In this document: in pieces, positions 52,149-61,414 of the stretch
How the letters are laid out: every line of letters begins with the position of its first letter
How positions within the stretch are numbered: the stretch's first letter is position 1
Origin: Clostridium_AD frigoriphilum
GTDB taxonomy: Bacteria > Bacillota > Clostridia > Clostridiales > Clostridiaceae
Direction of reading: 5' to 3'
Length of the DNA stretch: 64,000 nt
Assembly (NCBI RefSeq): GCF_036541405.1
Contig: NZ_JAZHFS010000011.1
Coordinates: 94,353-158,352, forward strand
Made by a program: the position numbers and the translations under genes
Notes under the pieces: model-generated
Told to the model about the DNA's origin: nothing
The model's database searches: none
Seen by the model: the letters and a program-made list of their open reading frames with translations, nothing else

Positions 52149-53593
52149 ACGCTATAGTTCGGTGATTCTTTTGTAATTGATACATCATGTGGATGACTTT
52201 CGCGAAGTCCTGCTGAAGTTTGAACAACAAATGTTGAAGTTTCAAACAATTGTACAAGTGTTGCTGAACCTAAATATCCCATACCAGACCTTATACCACC
52301 GATCATCTGGAATATTGTATCTATAACGCTTCCTTTAAAAGGTAATCTTCCTTCTACACCTTCTGGAACTAACTTTTTATTTCCTTCTTGGAAATATCTA
52401 TCCTTACTTCCACAAGCCATAGCACTTAAAGAACCCATGCCTCTGTATACCTTATAACTTCTTCCTTGGTATATTTCCATCTCGCCTGGTGCTTCCTCAC
52501 AACCTGCGAACATAGAACCAATCATTACTACCTTAGCACCTGCTGCTAATGCCTTAACTATGTCTCCTGAGTATTTTATACCGCCATCTGCAATTACAGG
52601 AATTCCGTATTTATTTCCTTCTTCAACACAATCCATAACTGCTGTAAGCTGTGGAACACCTACTCCTGCAACAATTCTTGTAGTACATATAGAACCAGGA
52701 CCTATACCAACCTTTACACAATCTGCCCCTGCTTCAATTAAATCACGAGTTGCTGCAGCAGTTGCAATATTTCCTGCAATTATTTGGAGTTCTGGGTATG
52801 CAGTCTTTATTTCACGTACAGCATCTAGTACTCCTAAAGAATGACCATGAGCTGTATCTATAGTTATTACATCCACGCCAGCCTTTACAAGTGCAGCTAC
52901 CCTATCCATCTTATCAGCAGTTACGCCAACCGTTGCACCACATAACAATCTTCCACGAGAATCCTTTGCAGCATCTGGGAATCTTAGAGTTTTCTCTATA
53001 TCTTTTATAGTTATAAGACCTCTTAAATTATTTTTGTTATCTACTAAAGGTAACTTCTCTATTTTATGTTTTTTAAGAAGTTCCTTAGCTTCTTGCATGC
53101 TTGTTCCTTCTGGTGCAGTAATTAGATTTTTACTTGTCATTATATCTTTAATCTTTTTACTATAATCAGTTTCAAAGACTATATCTCTATTAGTAATTAT
53201 TCCAACGAGCTTTCCATCTGTTGTAATCGGAACTCCTGATATTCTATATTTCTTCATTAATTCTAAAGCATCTTCTAGAAGATTTTCTGGTGATAAGAAA
53301 AATGGATCCGTAATTACACCATTTTCTTGTCTTTTAACTCTATCAACTTCAATAGCTTGATTTTCTATACTCATATTCTTATGTATAATACCTATTCCAC
53401 CCTCTCTAGCCATAGCAATAGCCATTCTAGATTCAGTAACAGTATCCATTGCTGCACTCATTAGTGGTATATTAAGTTTTATTTTTTTTGTAAGGTAGGT
53501 ACCTAAAGTAACATCTCTAGGTAAAACCTCAGATTTGTTTGGGACTAACAATACATCGTCAAATGTATACGCTTGTTTTAATATCTTTGCCAT
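52139..53593 (-). CDS. guaB: Inosine-5'-monophosphate dehydrogenase
   Basis: 484 aa, normal. TIM barrel interrupted by a pair of CBS domains (about 95-205), catalytic Cys in GPGSICTTR, NAD/IMP loops DTAHGHSLGVLD and IADGGIKYSGDIVKAL, GYLGSATL near the end. It makes XMP from IMP, the committed step to GMP. It carries a purine-riboswitch-like leader with terminator (53757-53885), so guanine-type ligands probably shut it down. Confidence 0.98.
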   Translation of the reverse strand: MAKILKQAYTFDDVLLVPNKSEVLPRDVTLGTYLTKKIKLNIPLMSAAMDTVTESRMAIAMAREGGIGIIHKNMSIENQAIEVDRVKRQENGVITDPFFLSPENLLEDALELMKKYRISGVPITTDGKLVGIITNRDIVFETDYSKKIKDIMTSKNLITAPEGTSMQEAKELLKKHKIEKLPLVDNKNNLRGLITIKDIEKTLRFPDAAKDSRGRLLCGATVGVTADKMDRVAALVKAGVDVITIDTAHGHSLGVLDAVREIKTAYPELQIIAGNIATAAATRDLIEAGADCVKVGIGPGSICTTRIVAGVGVPQLTAVMDCVEEGNKYGIPVIADGGIKYSGDIVKALAAGAKVVMIGSMFAGCEEAPGEMEIYQGRSYKVYRGMGSLSAMACGSKDRYFQEGNKKLVPEGVEGRLPFKGSVIDTIFQMIGGIRSGMGYLGSATLVQLFETSTFVVQTSAGLRESHPHDVSITKESPNYSVNS

Positions 53594-53756
53594 TTAATCA
53601 ACACCCCTTCGTACTTCTATTTTAGGTACATAAAAACAAATATCATATCAAAAATGATATTATATTTAATTAAATGTTCCTTATATTAATTTTTATAATT
53701 GGTATAAACCCACATATATATACAATATTGAAAAATAAGGTATAAAATATAGAAAA

Positions 53757-53797
53757 GCATACTAATCCTACTTTAACCAAAGTAAAATTAGCATACC
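53757..53797 (-). terminator. guaB leader (attenuator) terminator
   Basis: GTATGCTAAT/ATTAGTATGC arms (two G-U pairs) continue into TACTTT/AAAGTA, forming a long stem; TTTTCTATATTTT follows. It lies 24 nt downstream of the aptamer and before guaB, as expected of an expression platform. Confidence 0.8.
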
Positions 53798-53820
53798 TAA
53801 AATAAGTTCATACTAAAATT

Positions 53821-53885
53821 ACCCATAGTGGTCAATTTAAGGCTGACCGTAGATGCTCCTTGCCGTATTCAAGGGATATATGAGT
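53821..53885 (-). promoter_or_regulatory. Purine (guanine-type) riboswitch aptamer, variant core
   Basis: On the minus strand: P1 ACTCAT/ATGGGT; P2 CCTTG/CAAGG with loop AATACGG; J2/3 AGCATCTAC; P3 GGTCA/TGACC with loop GCCTTAAAT (CC can kiss GG of the other loop); J3/1 ACTAT. This follows the xpt-type purine riboswitch closely. C74 of J3/1 predicts a guanine-class ligand. Unusual: J2/3 reads GCAU where the family has GU(N)U (U47 becomes C), and J1/2 is one base shorter. The variant could alter ligand choice. Confidence 0.85.
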
Positions 53886-53912
53886 AGAGTTGTTTTTGTA
53901 GCTATTATAACC

Positions 53913-53941
53913 ATGATAGTTAATGTTTAAAGATTTGTCAA
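53913..53941 (-). promoter_or_regulatory. guaB promoter
   Basis: TTGACA, 17-bp spacer, TATCAT on the minus strand, about 25 nt before the aptamer. Confidence 0.65.
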
Positions 53942-54082
53942 TAACTATCTTGTGCTTGCTCGTTTACATATTAAAAACATATTTTTATGATCTAATAAAA
54001 TAAAAAAATCAACTAGATATAATCTAGTTAATTTTCCTATTCTAATGTATTTTATCCTAATTAATTAGAATATTATTTTTTC

Positions 54083-55711
54083 TTAGTACATTCCATCCAT
54101 TCCCATTCCTGGTGCTCCACCCATTGGTGCTGGATTTTTCTCTGGAATATCTGCAACTGCAACTTCTGTTGTTAAGAATGTTGCTGCAACAGATGCCGCA
54201 TTTTGAAGTGCTGATCTTACAACTTTTGTTGGGTCAACAATTCCTGCTTTATTCATATTCACTAATTTATCATGTAACGCATCATATCCAATTTCTCCAG
54301 CGCTTTCTCTAACTTTTTCTATTACAACTGAAGCTTCTGCACCAGCATTGGTAACTATTTGTCTTAATGGTTCTTCTAAAGCTCTCTTTATTATGTTGAT
54401 ACCTACTTGAATATCTGATACATCTGAAGTTAATTTAGCAATCTCAGTAATTGCATTAATATAAACTGTTCCACCACCTGGAACTATTCCTTCTTCAACT
54501 GCTGCTTTTGTAGCTGCAAGAGCATCTTCTATTCTTAATTTTTTCTCTTTTAATTCAGTTTCAGTAGCAGCTCCAACTTTTATTACAGCTACTCCTCCTG
54601 CAAGTTTAGCAAGTCTTTCTTGTAATTTTTCTTTATCAAAATCTGATGTAGTATCTTCAATTTGTTTTTTAATTTGAGATACTCTATCATGTATTGCGAT
54701 CTTATCGCCTTTTCCATTTACTATCGTAGTGTTTTCTTTAGATATTTTAACACTTTCAGCTTTTCCAAGCATCTCAACAGTAACATCTTTTAATTCTTTT
54801 CCTAGTTCTTCACTTATAACTTCTCCACCAGTTAGAGTTGCTATATCTTGAAGCATTTCTTTTCTTCTATCACCAAAACCTGGAGCTTTAACTCCTACAC
54901 AAGTAAAGGTTCCTCTTAACTTATTAACAACTAATGTACTTAAAGCTTCCCCTTCAATGTCCTCTGCAACTATTAACAATTTTTTACCTTGCTGAACAAT
55001 TTGCTCAAGTATTGGAAGTATGTCTTGTATATTAGTTATTTTTTTATCTGTTATTAAAATATATGGTTCTTCAAGATTTGCTTCCATCTTTTCTGTATCT
55101 GTAACCATATATGCACTTAAATATCCACGGTCAAACTGCATTCCTTCAACTACGTCAAGTTCTGTCCCCATAGATTTTGATTCTTCTACAGTTATAACGC
55201 CTTCATTACCTACTTTTTCCATGGCGTCAGCTATTAAAGCACCTGTTACTTCATCGCTAGCTGATATAGATGCAACTCTAGCTATATCCTGTTTACCACT
55301 TACTGGTTTAGAAGCTTTTTTAATTTCTTCAACTGCTTTATCTACAGCCATTTTTATACCAGTTCTAATCATCATTGGATTAGCTCCAGCTGTAACATTC
55401 TTTAGACCTTCTCTTATTATAGCCTGAGCAAGTAATGTAGCTGTAGTTGTTCCATCTCCCGCTACATCATTAGTCTTTGTAGCAACTTCTTTAACAAGTT
55501 GCGCTCCCATATTTTCAAACGGATCTTCAAGTTCTATTTCTCTTGCTATAGTAACACCATCATTTGTTATTAATGGTGATCCAAATTTCTTATCTAAAAT
55601 AACATTTCTACCTTTGGGTCCTAGTGTTATTTTTACTGTGTTTGCAAGTTTGTCTACACCTCTTTGCATAGCTCTTCTTGCTTCTTCTCCAAACAATACA
55701 TTTTTAGCCAT
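54083..55711 (-). CDS. groEL: Chaperonin GroEL
   Basis: 542 aa. Highly conserved throughout: TLGPKGRNVILDKKFGSP, NDVAGDGTTTATLLAQAI (ATP site) and the Gly/Met-rich tail GGAPGMGMDGMY. Forms the 14-mer folding chamber with GroES. Starts 77 bp after groES and shares its CIRCE-controlled promoter. Confidence 0.99.
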   Translation of the reverse strand: MAKNVLFGEEARRAMQRGVDKLANTVKITLGPKGRNVILDKKFGSPLITNDGVTIAREIELEDPFENMGAQLVKEVATKTNDVAGDGTTTATLLAQAIIREGLKNVTAGANPMMIRTGIKMAVDKAVEEIKKASKPVSGKQDIARVASISASDEVTGALIADAMEKVGNEGVITVEESKSMGTELDVVEGMQFDRGYLSAYMVTDTEKMEANLEEPYILITDKKITNIQDILPILEQIVQQGKKLLIVAEDIEGEALSTLVVNKLRGTFTCVGVKAPGFGDRRKEMLQDIATLTGGEVISEELGKELKDVTVEMLGKAESVKISKENTTIVNGKGDKIAIHDRVSQIKKQIEDTTSDFDKEKLQERLAKLAGGVAVIKVGAATETELKEKKLRIEDALAATKAAVEEGIVPGGGTVYINAITEIAKLTSDVSDIQVGINIIKRALEEPLRQIVTNAGAEASVVIEKVRESAGEIGYDALHDKLVNMNKAGIVDPTKVVRSALQNAASVAATFLTTEVAVADIPEKNPAPMGGAPGMGMDGMY

Positions 55712-55788
55712 TTAAAAACCCTCCTTGTGCGTTAATGATTAAATATAATTAATAATAATATTTAATCATTTTTGCGATTAATTAAATA

Positions 55789-56076
55789 TTATTTTTCAAT
55801 TATAGCTAATAGTTCTTCTTGTTTTAATATGATATAATCAATACCATCATATTTTATTTCATTTCCTGAATATTTAGAAAATAGCACTTTATCTCCTGTT
55901 TTAACTTCCATTTTAATTAATTTTCCATCTTCTGTTTTTCCTGGTCCTACTGCAATAACCTCAGCTTCTTGTGGTTTTTCCTTTGAAGCTCCTGCAAGAA
56001 CTATTCCACTTTTCGTAGTTTCTTCTGCTTCTAATCTTTTAATTAATACCCTATCACTAAGTGGTCTAATGTTCAT
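55789..56076 (-). CDS. groES: Co-chaperonin GroES
   Basis: 95 aa, normal length. Opens MNIRPLSDRVLIKRLEAEET, mobile loop KSGIVLAGASKEKPQ, ends VLFSKYSGNEIKYDGIDYII then LKQEELLAIIEK. The lid of GroEL. Confidence 0.99.
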   Translation of the reverse strand: MNIRPLSDRVLIKRLEAEETTKSGIVLAGASKEKPQEAEVIAVGPGKTEDGKLIKMEVKTGDKVLFSKYSGNEIKYDGIDYIILKQEELLAIIEK

Positions 56077-56111
56077 TTTAAACCCCTCCTTTTATATTTT
56101 TATTCCTTTTG

Positions 56112-56138
56112 TTAGCACTCAGCGCATCCGAGTGCTAA
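56112..56138. promoter_or_regulatory. CIRCE operator (HrcA binding site)
   Basis: Exact TTAGCACTC, 9-bp spacer, GAGTGCTAA between the promoter and groES. HrcA represses groESL here until heat stress. Confidence 0.98.
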
Positions 56139-56155
56139 TATGTTCTATAACTTAT

Positions 56156-56184
56156 ATAATAATTAATAATCAGTATAATAGCAA
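56156..56184 (-). promoter_or_regulatory. groESL promoter
   Basis: TTGCTA, 17-bp spacer, TATTAT, 18 bp upstream of CIRCE, which then lies at the transcript start. Confidence 0.65.
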
Positions 56185-56368
56185 GTTCAACTACTCAACA
56201 TATTATTCCATTTATAATCATAAAAACAAATTACGCTTTATAACCACCGCATTTCATAGTTATTCTCTCATTTGCTTTATCCATTCCAATTTATGCAATT
56301 TTTATGAATTTATTTATTTCTGTATACATTTATGTATATCAGTTATACTTACTAATAGAGGTGATTTT

Positions 56369-57076
56369 GTGAATGTTTTAAACAGATCGATTATTAACTG
56401 CTTTTCTGTAACCTTTATTATTAGGAATATAAAGGGTTTTATTAAATTTTTATCTAAGGCGGTTTTTATTTCAAGTTTTATATTTTCTTTTCTAATTTCG
56501 AGTGTATATTTTACTTTACTTTTTAAACCCTTGTATTATATGGATATCGGAATATTACATATTGAAAATTCTTCGGGCTTAAATAAAAGCGAACTAAAAT
56601 CCAATTATGATTATGTTATCACATATATAACTCAAAATACAAACGAAGAGTTTAATCTCCCAACACTACCATCATCTATTCATGGCAAAATCCATTTTAA
56701 AGAAGTTAAAGTAATATTTGATAAACTCAAAATAATGCTATTTTCCTCATTATTAATAAGCACTATAGGGATACTTGTAAACAAAAAACGGAAAACAATA
56801 AGATATCTATTAACTAGTTCCATTTCACTTATTGTCATACCGCTACTATTACTTATACCTTTTCTGGTTAATTTCGACAAAAGCTTCACAACTTTTCATC
56901 ACATTTTCTTTAACAATGATTATTGGCTCTTTGATATTAAATCAGACCCGATAATAACAATCCTACCGCAGAGCTTTTTCTTTCACTGTGCTATATTAAT
57001 TATTTTTTTAATAACCATGTGTAGCATAACGTTAAGTTTTATATATAAAACAACTAAAAAATCACATTCTTTATAA
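56369..57076 (+). CDS. TIGR01906/DUF1461 family membrane protein
   Basis: 235 aa from a GTG at 56369 with AGAGGTGAT 5 bp upstream; the frame is open much further back (to 56069) but that part overlaps groES/CIRCE and has no ribosome site. Four transmembrane spans (about 30-55, 115-130, 143-165, 205-225) and an outside loop with NSSGLNKSELKSNYDYVITY and PSSIHGKIHFKEVK, the typical layout of this family. Function unknown. Confidence 0.82.
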   Translation: MNVLNRSIINCFSVTFIIRNIKGFIKFLSKAVFISSFIFSFLISSVYFTLLFKPLYYMDIGILHIENSSGLNKSELKSNYDYVITYITQNTNEEFNLPTLPSSIHGKIHFKEVKVIFDKLKIMLFSSLLISTIGILVNKKRKTIRYLLTSSISLIVIPLLLLIPFLVNFDKSFTTFHHIFFNNDYWLFDIKSDPIITILPQSFFFHCAILIIFLITMCSITLSFIYKTTKKSHSL

Positions 57077-57100
57077 TGTTTATAATGGATGTGATTTTAA
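57058..57100. terminator. Terminator between convergent genes
   Basis: AAAATCACATxx/ATGTGATTTT arms around a loop overlap the two stop regions. Confidence 0.6.
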
Positions 57101-57810
57101 TATATTTTTTTGTTTTTAATCATATTTTTAATTATAATATTACCTTTTAAAATTCCTATTATGAATAAAAAGCTCATTATTGCTCCTATTATCATTAAAC
57201 TTGTAACATCTTTTGAATATATTTTCTCCCCAAAATAAGATGATATAAAAATTCCCGGAACTCTGCCTAGTGTTGAGTATATGCAGAAATCTTTAAAAGA
57301 AATATTTGATACTCCACATATATACGCTAGCGCATCCTTAGGTATTCCCGGAATTAAATAAAACATGAATACAACAATCCTTTTACTTCCCACATCTAAT
57401 ATCTTTTTAAAGAATTTTATTTCCTTTTTTAACATAAGTTTTTCCACTAGTGGTTTGCAATAGTCCTTAGCAACAAGATATACTATTACACTTCCTAAAG
57501 TAATCCCAATTAAAGATATCACTCCACCCCAAAAAACGCCAAAAATATATCCCCCAGCAATTTGTATAAATTCTCCCGGAATAAAAAAAACTACTACTTG
57601 TAAAATCTGCATAAGTATGAAAACTAAAACACTGAAATTACCGTAAGAAAGAACAATTTCTTTCATCATATTAGGATTTTTTATTATATACGAATACTTG
57701 AAAGAATACTCATATCCTATATATAAGAAAACCAACAAAATTGCTATTATTACTATATGTTGTTTATGTTCTAACAGCTTTATCCTTATATAATCCCACA
57801 CTTTTTTCAT
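57097..57810 (-). CDS. TVP38/TMEM64 (DedA-superfamily) membrane protein
   Basis: 237 aa with about five hydrophobic spans. Core family motif: FIPGEFIQIAGGYIFGVFWG followed by GVISLIGITLGSVIVYLVAK, and PGIPKDALAYICGVSNISF, PGIFISSYFGEKI. VTT-domain proteins are linked to lipid scrambling or membrane homeostasis. Stands alone. Confidence 0.9.
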   Translation of the reverse strand: MKKVWDYIRIKLLEHKQHIVIIAILLVFLYIGYEYSFKYSYIIKNPNMMKEIVLSYGNFSVLVFILMQILQVVVFFIPGEFIQIAGGYIFGVFWGGVISLIGITLGSVIVYLVAKDYCKPLVEKLMLKKEIKFFKKILDVGSKRIVVFMFYLIPGIPKDALAYICGVSNISFKDFCIYSTLGRVPGIFISSYFGEKIYSKDVTSLMIIGAIMSFLFIIGILKGNIIIKNMIKNKKIY

Positions 57811-57897
57811 AGTTCTCCATCCTCTTCATTTTTATAAGCTTTTACCGTAGTCCGTACCTTTATATTTCATTTGCTATTTTGCTTAATTTTCAATAAT

Positions 57898-58779
57898 TTA
57901 TTCTATTTTAATATTATTTTCTCTCGCATAATAAAATAAATACTGTTGTGCAAAACCTGCTAAGCTTTCAAACTTATCTCTAGCAAAAATTCTTATTTTA
58001 GGTAGTGACACATCTGGCGCTAAATAAAAAAATTGCATTGCTCTCTTAACCCAAACATCCACTGGAAAAGCAGAATATTTTTGCATGGAAAACAACATGA
58101 TGCAATCGGAAACCTTTGGTCCAATACCACTTAGTTTTTGTAACTCTTGATGACAAATATCATCATCACATGATTTAATAAATTCCAAGCTTATTTCACC
58201 TGCATATATTCTCTGAACTGCATCCTTTACATACTTAGATCTAAATCCCAAACCACAACTTTGAATTTCCTCAATAGATGCTTTATCTAATTCCTCTGCT
58301 GTTGGAAATGTATAGTAAGTTTCACCTTTATACTCTATTGCTTTTCCCCATTTTTCGCTTAACCTGTTTATAGCTCTTTTTATCATAGGTATTCTATTAT
58401 TTGAAGAAATTATAAATGATATTGTAAGTTCAAACGGTTCCTGCTGAAGTAGTCTAATCCCATAACCAAAATTTACTGATCTTTCAAGAAGTGGATCTTT
58501 TCGAAATTTTTCTTTGATAACCGTATACTCTCTTTTAAGATCAAAGTAATTACACCAAATTTTTTGAAATTCTTCTTCATTTATATTGTATATTTTTACT
58601 TCCATCTCATTTTTTTCTACTTCTATTACCTTTCCATATGCCACTCCTATATAGTTACCGCTTTCTTGTTTGTTCCATCTAAAACATTGCCCACATTCGA
58701 ATATATGAGCTAATTCGAAGTTATCTACGCCTTTTATGATAATACCCTTATCAAATGATTCAACCTTTTTATAATCCAT
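57898..58779 (-). CDS. ogg: 8-oxoguanine DNA glycosylase (OGG1 type)
   Basis: 293 aa. N-terminal OGG domain (GQCFRWNKQESGNYIGV), then the HhH-GPD domain with the helix-hairpin-helix KLSGIGPKVSDCIMLFS, whose Lys (GPK) matches the catalytic Lys of human OGG1, and the catalytic Asp in AFPVDVWVK. It excises oxidised guanine. An OGG1-type enzyme is known in Clostridium acetobutylicum. No operon partner. Confidence 0.93.
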   Translation of the reverse strand: MDYKKVESFDKGIIIKGVDNFELAHIFECGQCFRWNKQESGNYIGVAYGKVIEVEKNEMEVKIYNINEEEFQKIWCNYFDLKREYTVIKEKFRKDPLLERSVNFGYGIRLLQQEPFELTISFIISSNNRIPMIKRAINRLSEKWGKAIEYKGETYYTFPTAEELDKASIEEIQSCGLGFRSKYVKDAVQRIYAGEISLEFIKSCDDDICHQELQKLSGIGPKVSDCIMLFSMQKYSAFPVDVWVKRAMQFFYLAPDVSLPKIRIFARDKFESLAGFAQQYLFYYARENNIKIE

Positions 58780-58853
58780 AGTTTTTTCCTTTCCTTAAGC
58801 CTTATTATAATATCCCAATAAATGATAATAAAATTCATTATTTAAAAAAGCAA

Positions 58854-58881
58854 CTCCATAAACCTTTGTTTATGGAGTTAT
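58854..58881 (-). terminator. Terminator after nfnB
   Basis: AACTCCATAAA/TTTATGGAGTT hairpin between the stop and the ogg gene. Confidence 0.8.
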
Positions 58882-58895
58882 TTAAATTGTATTTA

Positions 58896-60278
58896 TTAGT
58901 TTGTTAACATTTCGTCTATAGCTTTAGCTGCTTTTTTACCTGCTTCCATAGCTAGTATAACTGTAGCTGCTCCTGAAACTGCATCTCCACCAGCATATAC
59001 ATTCTTTTTAGATGTTAATCCAGTTTCATCTTCAGCGATTATACACTTACGTTTATTAATATCTAAACCTTCTGTTGTCAAAGGTATTAATGGATTTGGT
59101 GATGTCCCTAGAGACATTATAACTGTATTAACATCCATTATAAATTCCGAACCTTCAATAGCTATAGGTCTTCTTCTTCCTGATGCATCAGGCTCACCTA
59201 GCTGCATTCTTATGCACTTCATTCCTATAACATTACCTTTTTCATCACCTAAGATTTCAATTGGGTTAACAAGTAGATCCATTATAACCCCTTCTTCTTT
59301 TGCATGGTGCACTTCCTCAACTCTTGCAGGAAGTTCTGATTCTGATCTTCTGTATACTATGTGCCCTTCTGCTCCAAGTCTCACTGCTGTACGCACAGAG
59401 TCCATAGCTACATTTCCTCCACCTACAACAGCAACCTTTTCGCCTGTTCTTATAGGTGTCTGATATCCTTCTTTATATGCTTTCATTAAATTATTTCTAG
59501 TTAAATACTCATTAGCAGAAAATACTCCGTTTAAATTTTCTCCTGGTATTCCCATAAACATTGGAAGTCCTGCACCTGAACCAATAAATACAGCTTTAAA
59601 ATCTTCATCTTCCATTAATTGATCTATTGTTACAGTTCGTCCCACAATAACATTTGTTTCTAATTTGACACCTAATTTTTTAACATTTTCAACTTCATGT
59701 TTTACTACTGTTTCTTTTGGAAGCCTAAATTCCGGTATACCATATACCAAAACTCCACCAGCTTCATGAAGTGCTTCGAAAATTGTTACATCATATCCAG
59801 CTTTTGCTAAATCTCCTGCGCAAGTAAGTCCTGATGGACCACTTCCTACCACTGCAACCTTAATACCATTTTTAGGTTTAGTCTCTGAAAGATCGACATT
59901 ATGTACCCTTGAGTAGTCCCCTACGAATCTTTCAAGTTTACCTATAGCTATTGCGTCTCCTTTTATTCCTAGGATACACTTGCTTTCACATTGAGTTTCT
60001 TGTGGACAAACCCTACCACAAACCGCAGGAAGTGAACTATATTTAGCTATCACCTTAACTGCCTCTACAAATTCTTTATCCTTAACATGTTTAATAAAAC
60101 CCGGAATATCTATTGCAACAGGACATTTGCTAACACACATTGGTTTTTTACAGTTTAAACATCTTGTAGCTTCCTTAACTGCTTCATCCTCTGTATATCC
60201 TAAACATACCTCTGCAAAATTAGTTGCTCTTATTTTTGGATCTTGCTCTTCTATTGCGACTCTCTTCATCTTATCCAT
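58896..60278 (-). CDS. nfnB: NfnB-type NADPH oxidoreductase (GltA-like large subunit)
   Basis: 460 aa. An N-terminal iron-sulphur domain (CLNCKKPMCVSKCPVAID, CGRVCPQETQCESKCILG) followed by two Rossmann domains (VAVVGSGPSGLTCAGDLAKA for FAD; VAVVGGGNVAMDSVRTAVRL for NADPH). It resembles glutamate synthase small subunit, but with NfnA beside it, it is the large subunit of NADH-dependent reduced ferredoxin:NADP oxidoreductase, which bifurcates electrons. Its ATG overlaps the stop of nfnA by one base. Confidence 0.92.
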   Translation of the reverse strand: MDKMKRVAIEEQDPKIRATNFAEVCLGYTEDEAVKEATRCLNCKKPMCVSKCPVAIDIPGFIKHVKDKEFVEAVKVIAKYSSLPAVCGRVCPQETQCESKCILGIKGDAIAIGKLERFVGDYSRVHNVDLSETKPKNGIKVAVVGSGPSGLTCAGDLAKAGYDVTIFEALHEAGGVLVYGIPEFRLPKETVVKHEVENVKKLGVKLETNVIVGRTVTIDQLMEDEDFKAVFIGSGAGLPMFMGIPGENLNGVFSANEYLTRNNLMKAYKEGYQTPIRTGEKVAVVGGGNVAMDSVRTAVRLGAEGHIVYRRSESELPARVEEVHHAKEEGVIMDLLVNPIEILGDEKGNVIGMKCIRMQLGEPDASGRRRPIAIEGSEFIMDVNTVIMSLGTSPNPLIPLTTEGLDINKRKCIIAEDETGLTSKKNVYAGGDAVSGAATVILAMEAGKKAAKAIDEMLTN

Positions 60279-61147
60279 TACTTAGTACCTCCTAAACCAC
60301 ATCCGGCTTTAATGCCCTCATTTTTAGAAATTTCTTGTGTTTTGTACATTGCTTGTCTTCTCATCGCTTCCTCAAAATTAACCTTATGACCATCAAATTC
60401 TGGTCCATCAACGCAGGCGAACTTAGTTTTGCCGTCTACAGTAATCCTGCAGGCTCCACACATTCCTGTTCCATCTACCATAATAGGATTCATACTTACA
60501 ATAGTTGATATACCAAGCTCTTCAGTTAATTTGCAAACAAATTTCATCATTATCATTGGTCCAATAGCAACAACTAAATCATATTTTTTACCTTCATTTT
60601 GGACTAATTCTTTTAATTTATTTGTAACAAGTCCCTTATATCCATAAGAACCGTCATCTGTACATGGATATACGTTTCCCGCTACTTTCTTCATTTCTTC
60701 TTCCATAATTACATATTCTTTAGCTTTAGCTCCTATTATTACATCTGCTTTTACGCCTTGAGAGTTAAGCCATTTAACCTGAGGATAAACTGGGGCGGTT
60801 CCAAGACCTCCTGCTACAAATACAATTTTCTTTTTCTTTAACTCTTCAATACTTTCACTCATTAATTCCGATGCTTGTCCAAGCGGTCCTACGAAATCTG
60901 AAAATGAATCCCCAATTTCATAGTTTTCCATTTCTTTTGTTGAGCAGCCTATAGTTTGAACTACTATAGTAACTGTACCTCTTTGCGCATCAAAGTCACT
61001 TATTGTTAACGGTATCCTCTCGCCTTTTTCATCCATTTTTATTATTATAAACTGACCAGGTTGTGCTGATTTAGCGACTCTTGGCGCCGCTATATCCATT
61101 AAAAATATTTGTGGTGCTAATGCTTTCTTTCCAACTATTTTATACAT
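60278..61147 (-). CDS. nfnA: NfnA-type flavoprotein (ferredoxin-NADP reductase-like subunit)
   Basis: 289 aa. FAD-binding fold (GQFIIIKMDEKGERIPLTI), NAD-binding part (VFVAGGLGTAPVYPQVKWL) and C-terminal [2Fe-2S] cysteines (GTGMCGACRITVDGKTKFA, CVDGPEF). Same architecture as the small subunit of Nfn, related to PyrK. Its linkage to nfnB without a pyrD gene supports NfnA over dihydroorotate dehydrogenase subunit. Confidence 0.92.
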   Translation of the reverse strand: MYKIVGKKALAPQIFLMDIAAPRVAKSAQPGQFIIIKMDEKGERIPLTISDFDAQRGTVTIVVQTIGCSTKEMENYEIGDSFSDFVGPLGQASELMSESIEELKKKKIVFVAGGLGTAPVYPQVKWLNSQGVKADVIIGAKAKEYVIMEEEMKKVAGNVYPCTDDGSYGYKGLVTNKLKELVQNEGKKYDLVVAIGPMIMMKFVCKLTEELGISTIVSMNPIMVDGTGMCGACRITVDGKTKFACVDGPEFDGHKVNFEEAMRRQAMYKTQEISKNEGIKAGCGLGGTK

Positions 61148-61301
61148 TTATTTACCCCCACATCTTTCTATTATTTTAGCCTACTTATGTACCCACATTA
61201 AAATTTTCATTATTCTAATATATTTATACTATCTTTATTCTACCACAAAAATCTAAAATATATTAAAACGTTAAAATTAATTTCAAATAAAATCTTATAT
61301 T

Positions 61302-61347
61302 AAAATAGACAGATAGCAAATAGCATAACTTACCAATGCTAGTACTA
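61302..61347 (-). terminator. Possible terminator after adh
   Basis: AGACAG(A/G)TAG ... CTA.CTGTCT arms with an inner AGCA/TGCT pair, 68 bp past the adh stop. Imperfect. Confidence 0.5.
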
Positions 61348-61414
61348 CCTGTCTATTATTAATTATTATCTACTATACATTACAAAACTTTTTCAATAAT
61401 TATTTAATTTCATA

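Larger units (their letters stand above)
53594..54082. other. Leader of guaB and groEL terminator
   Basis: About 490 bp. From right to left: a groEL hairpin near 54006-54036 (AACTAGATtATATCTAGTT type), a leftward promoter (53913-53941), the aptamer (53821-53885), a terminator (53757-53797), then 160 bp of AT-rich leader to guaB. Confidence 0.7.

Noticed and set aside
55020..55427. 135-codon plus-strand frame opposite groEL
   Set aside because: Shadow of groEL codon usage.
56069..56368. N-terminal extension of the TIGR01906 membrane protein
   Set aside because: Overlaps groES, its promoter and the CIRCE site and has no ribosome site; the GTG at 56369 has a strong one.
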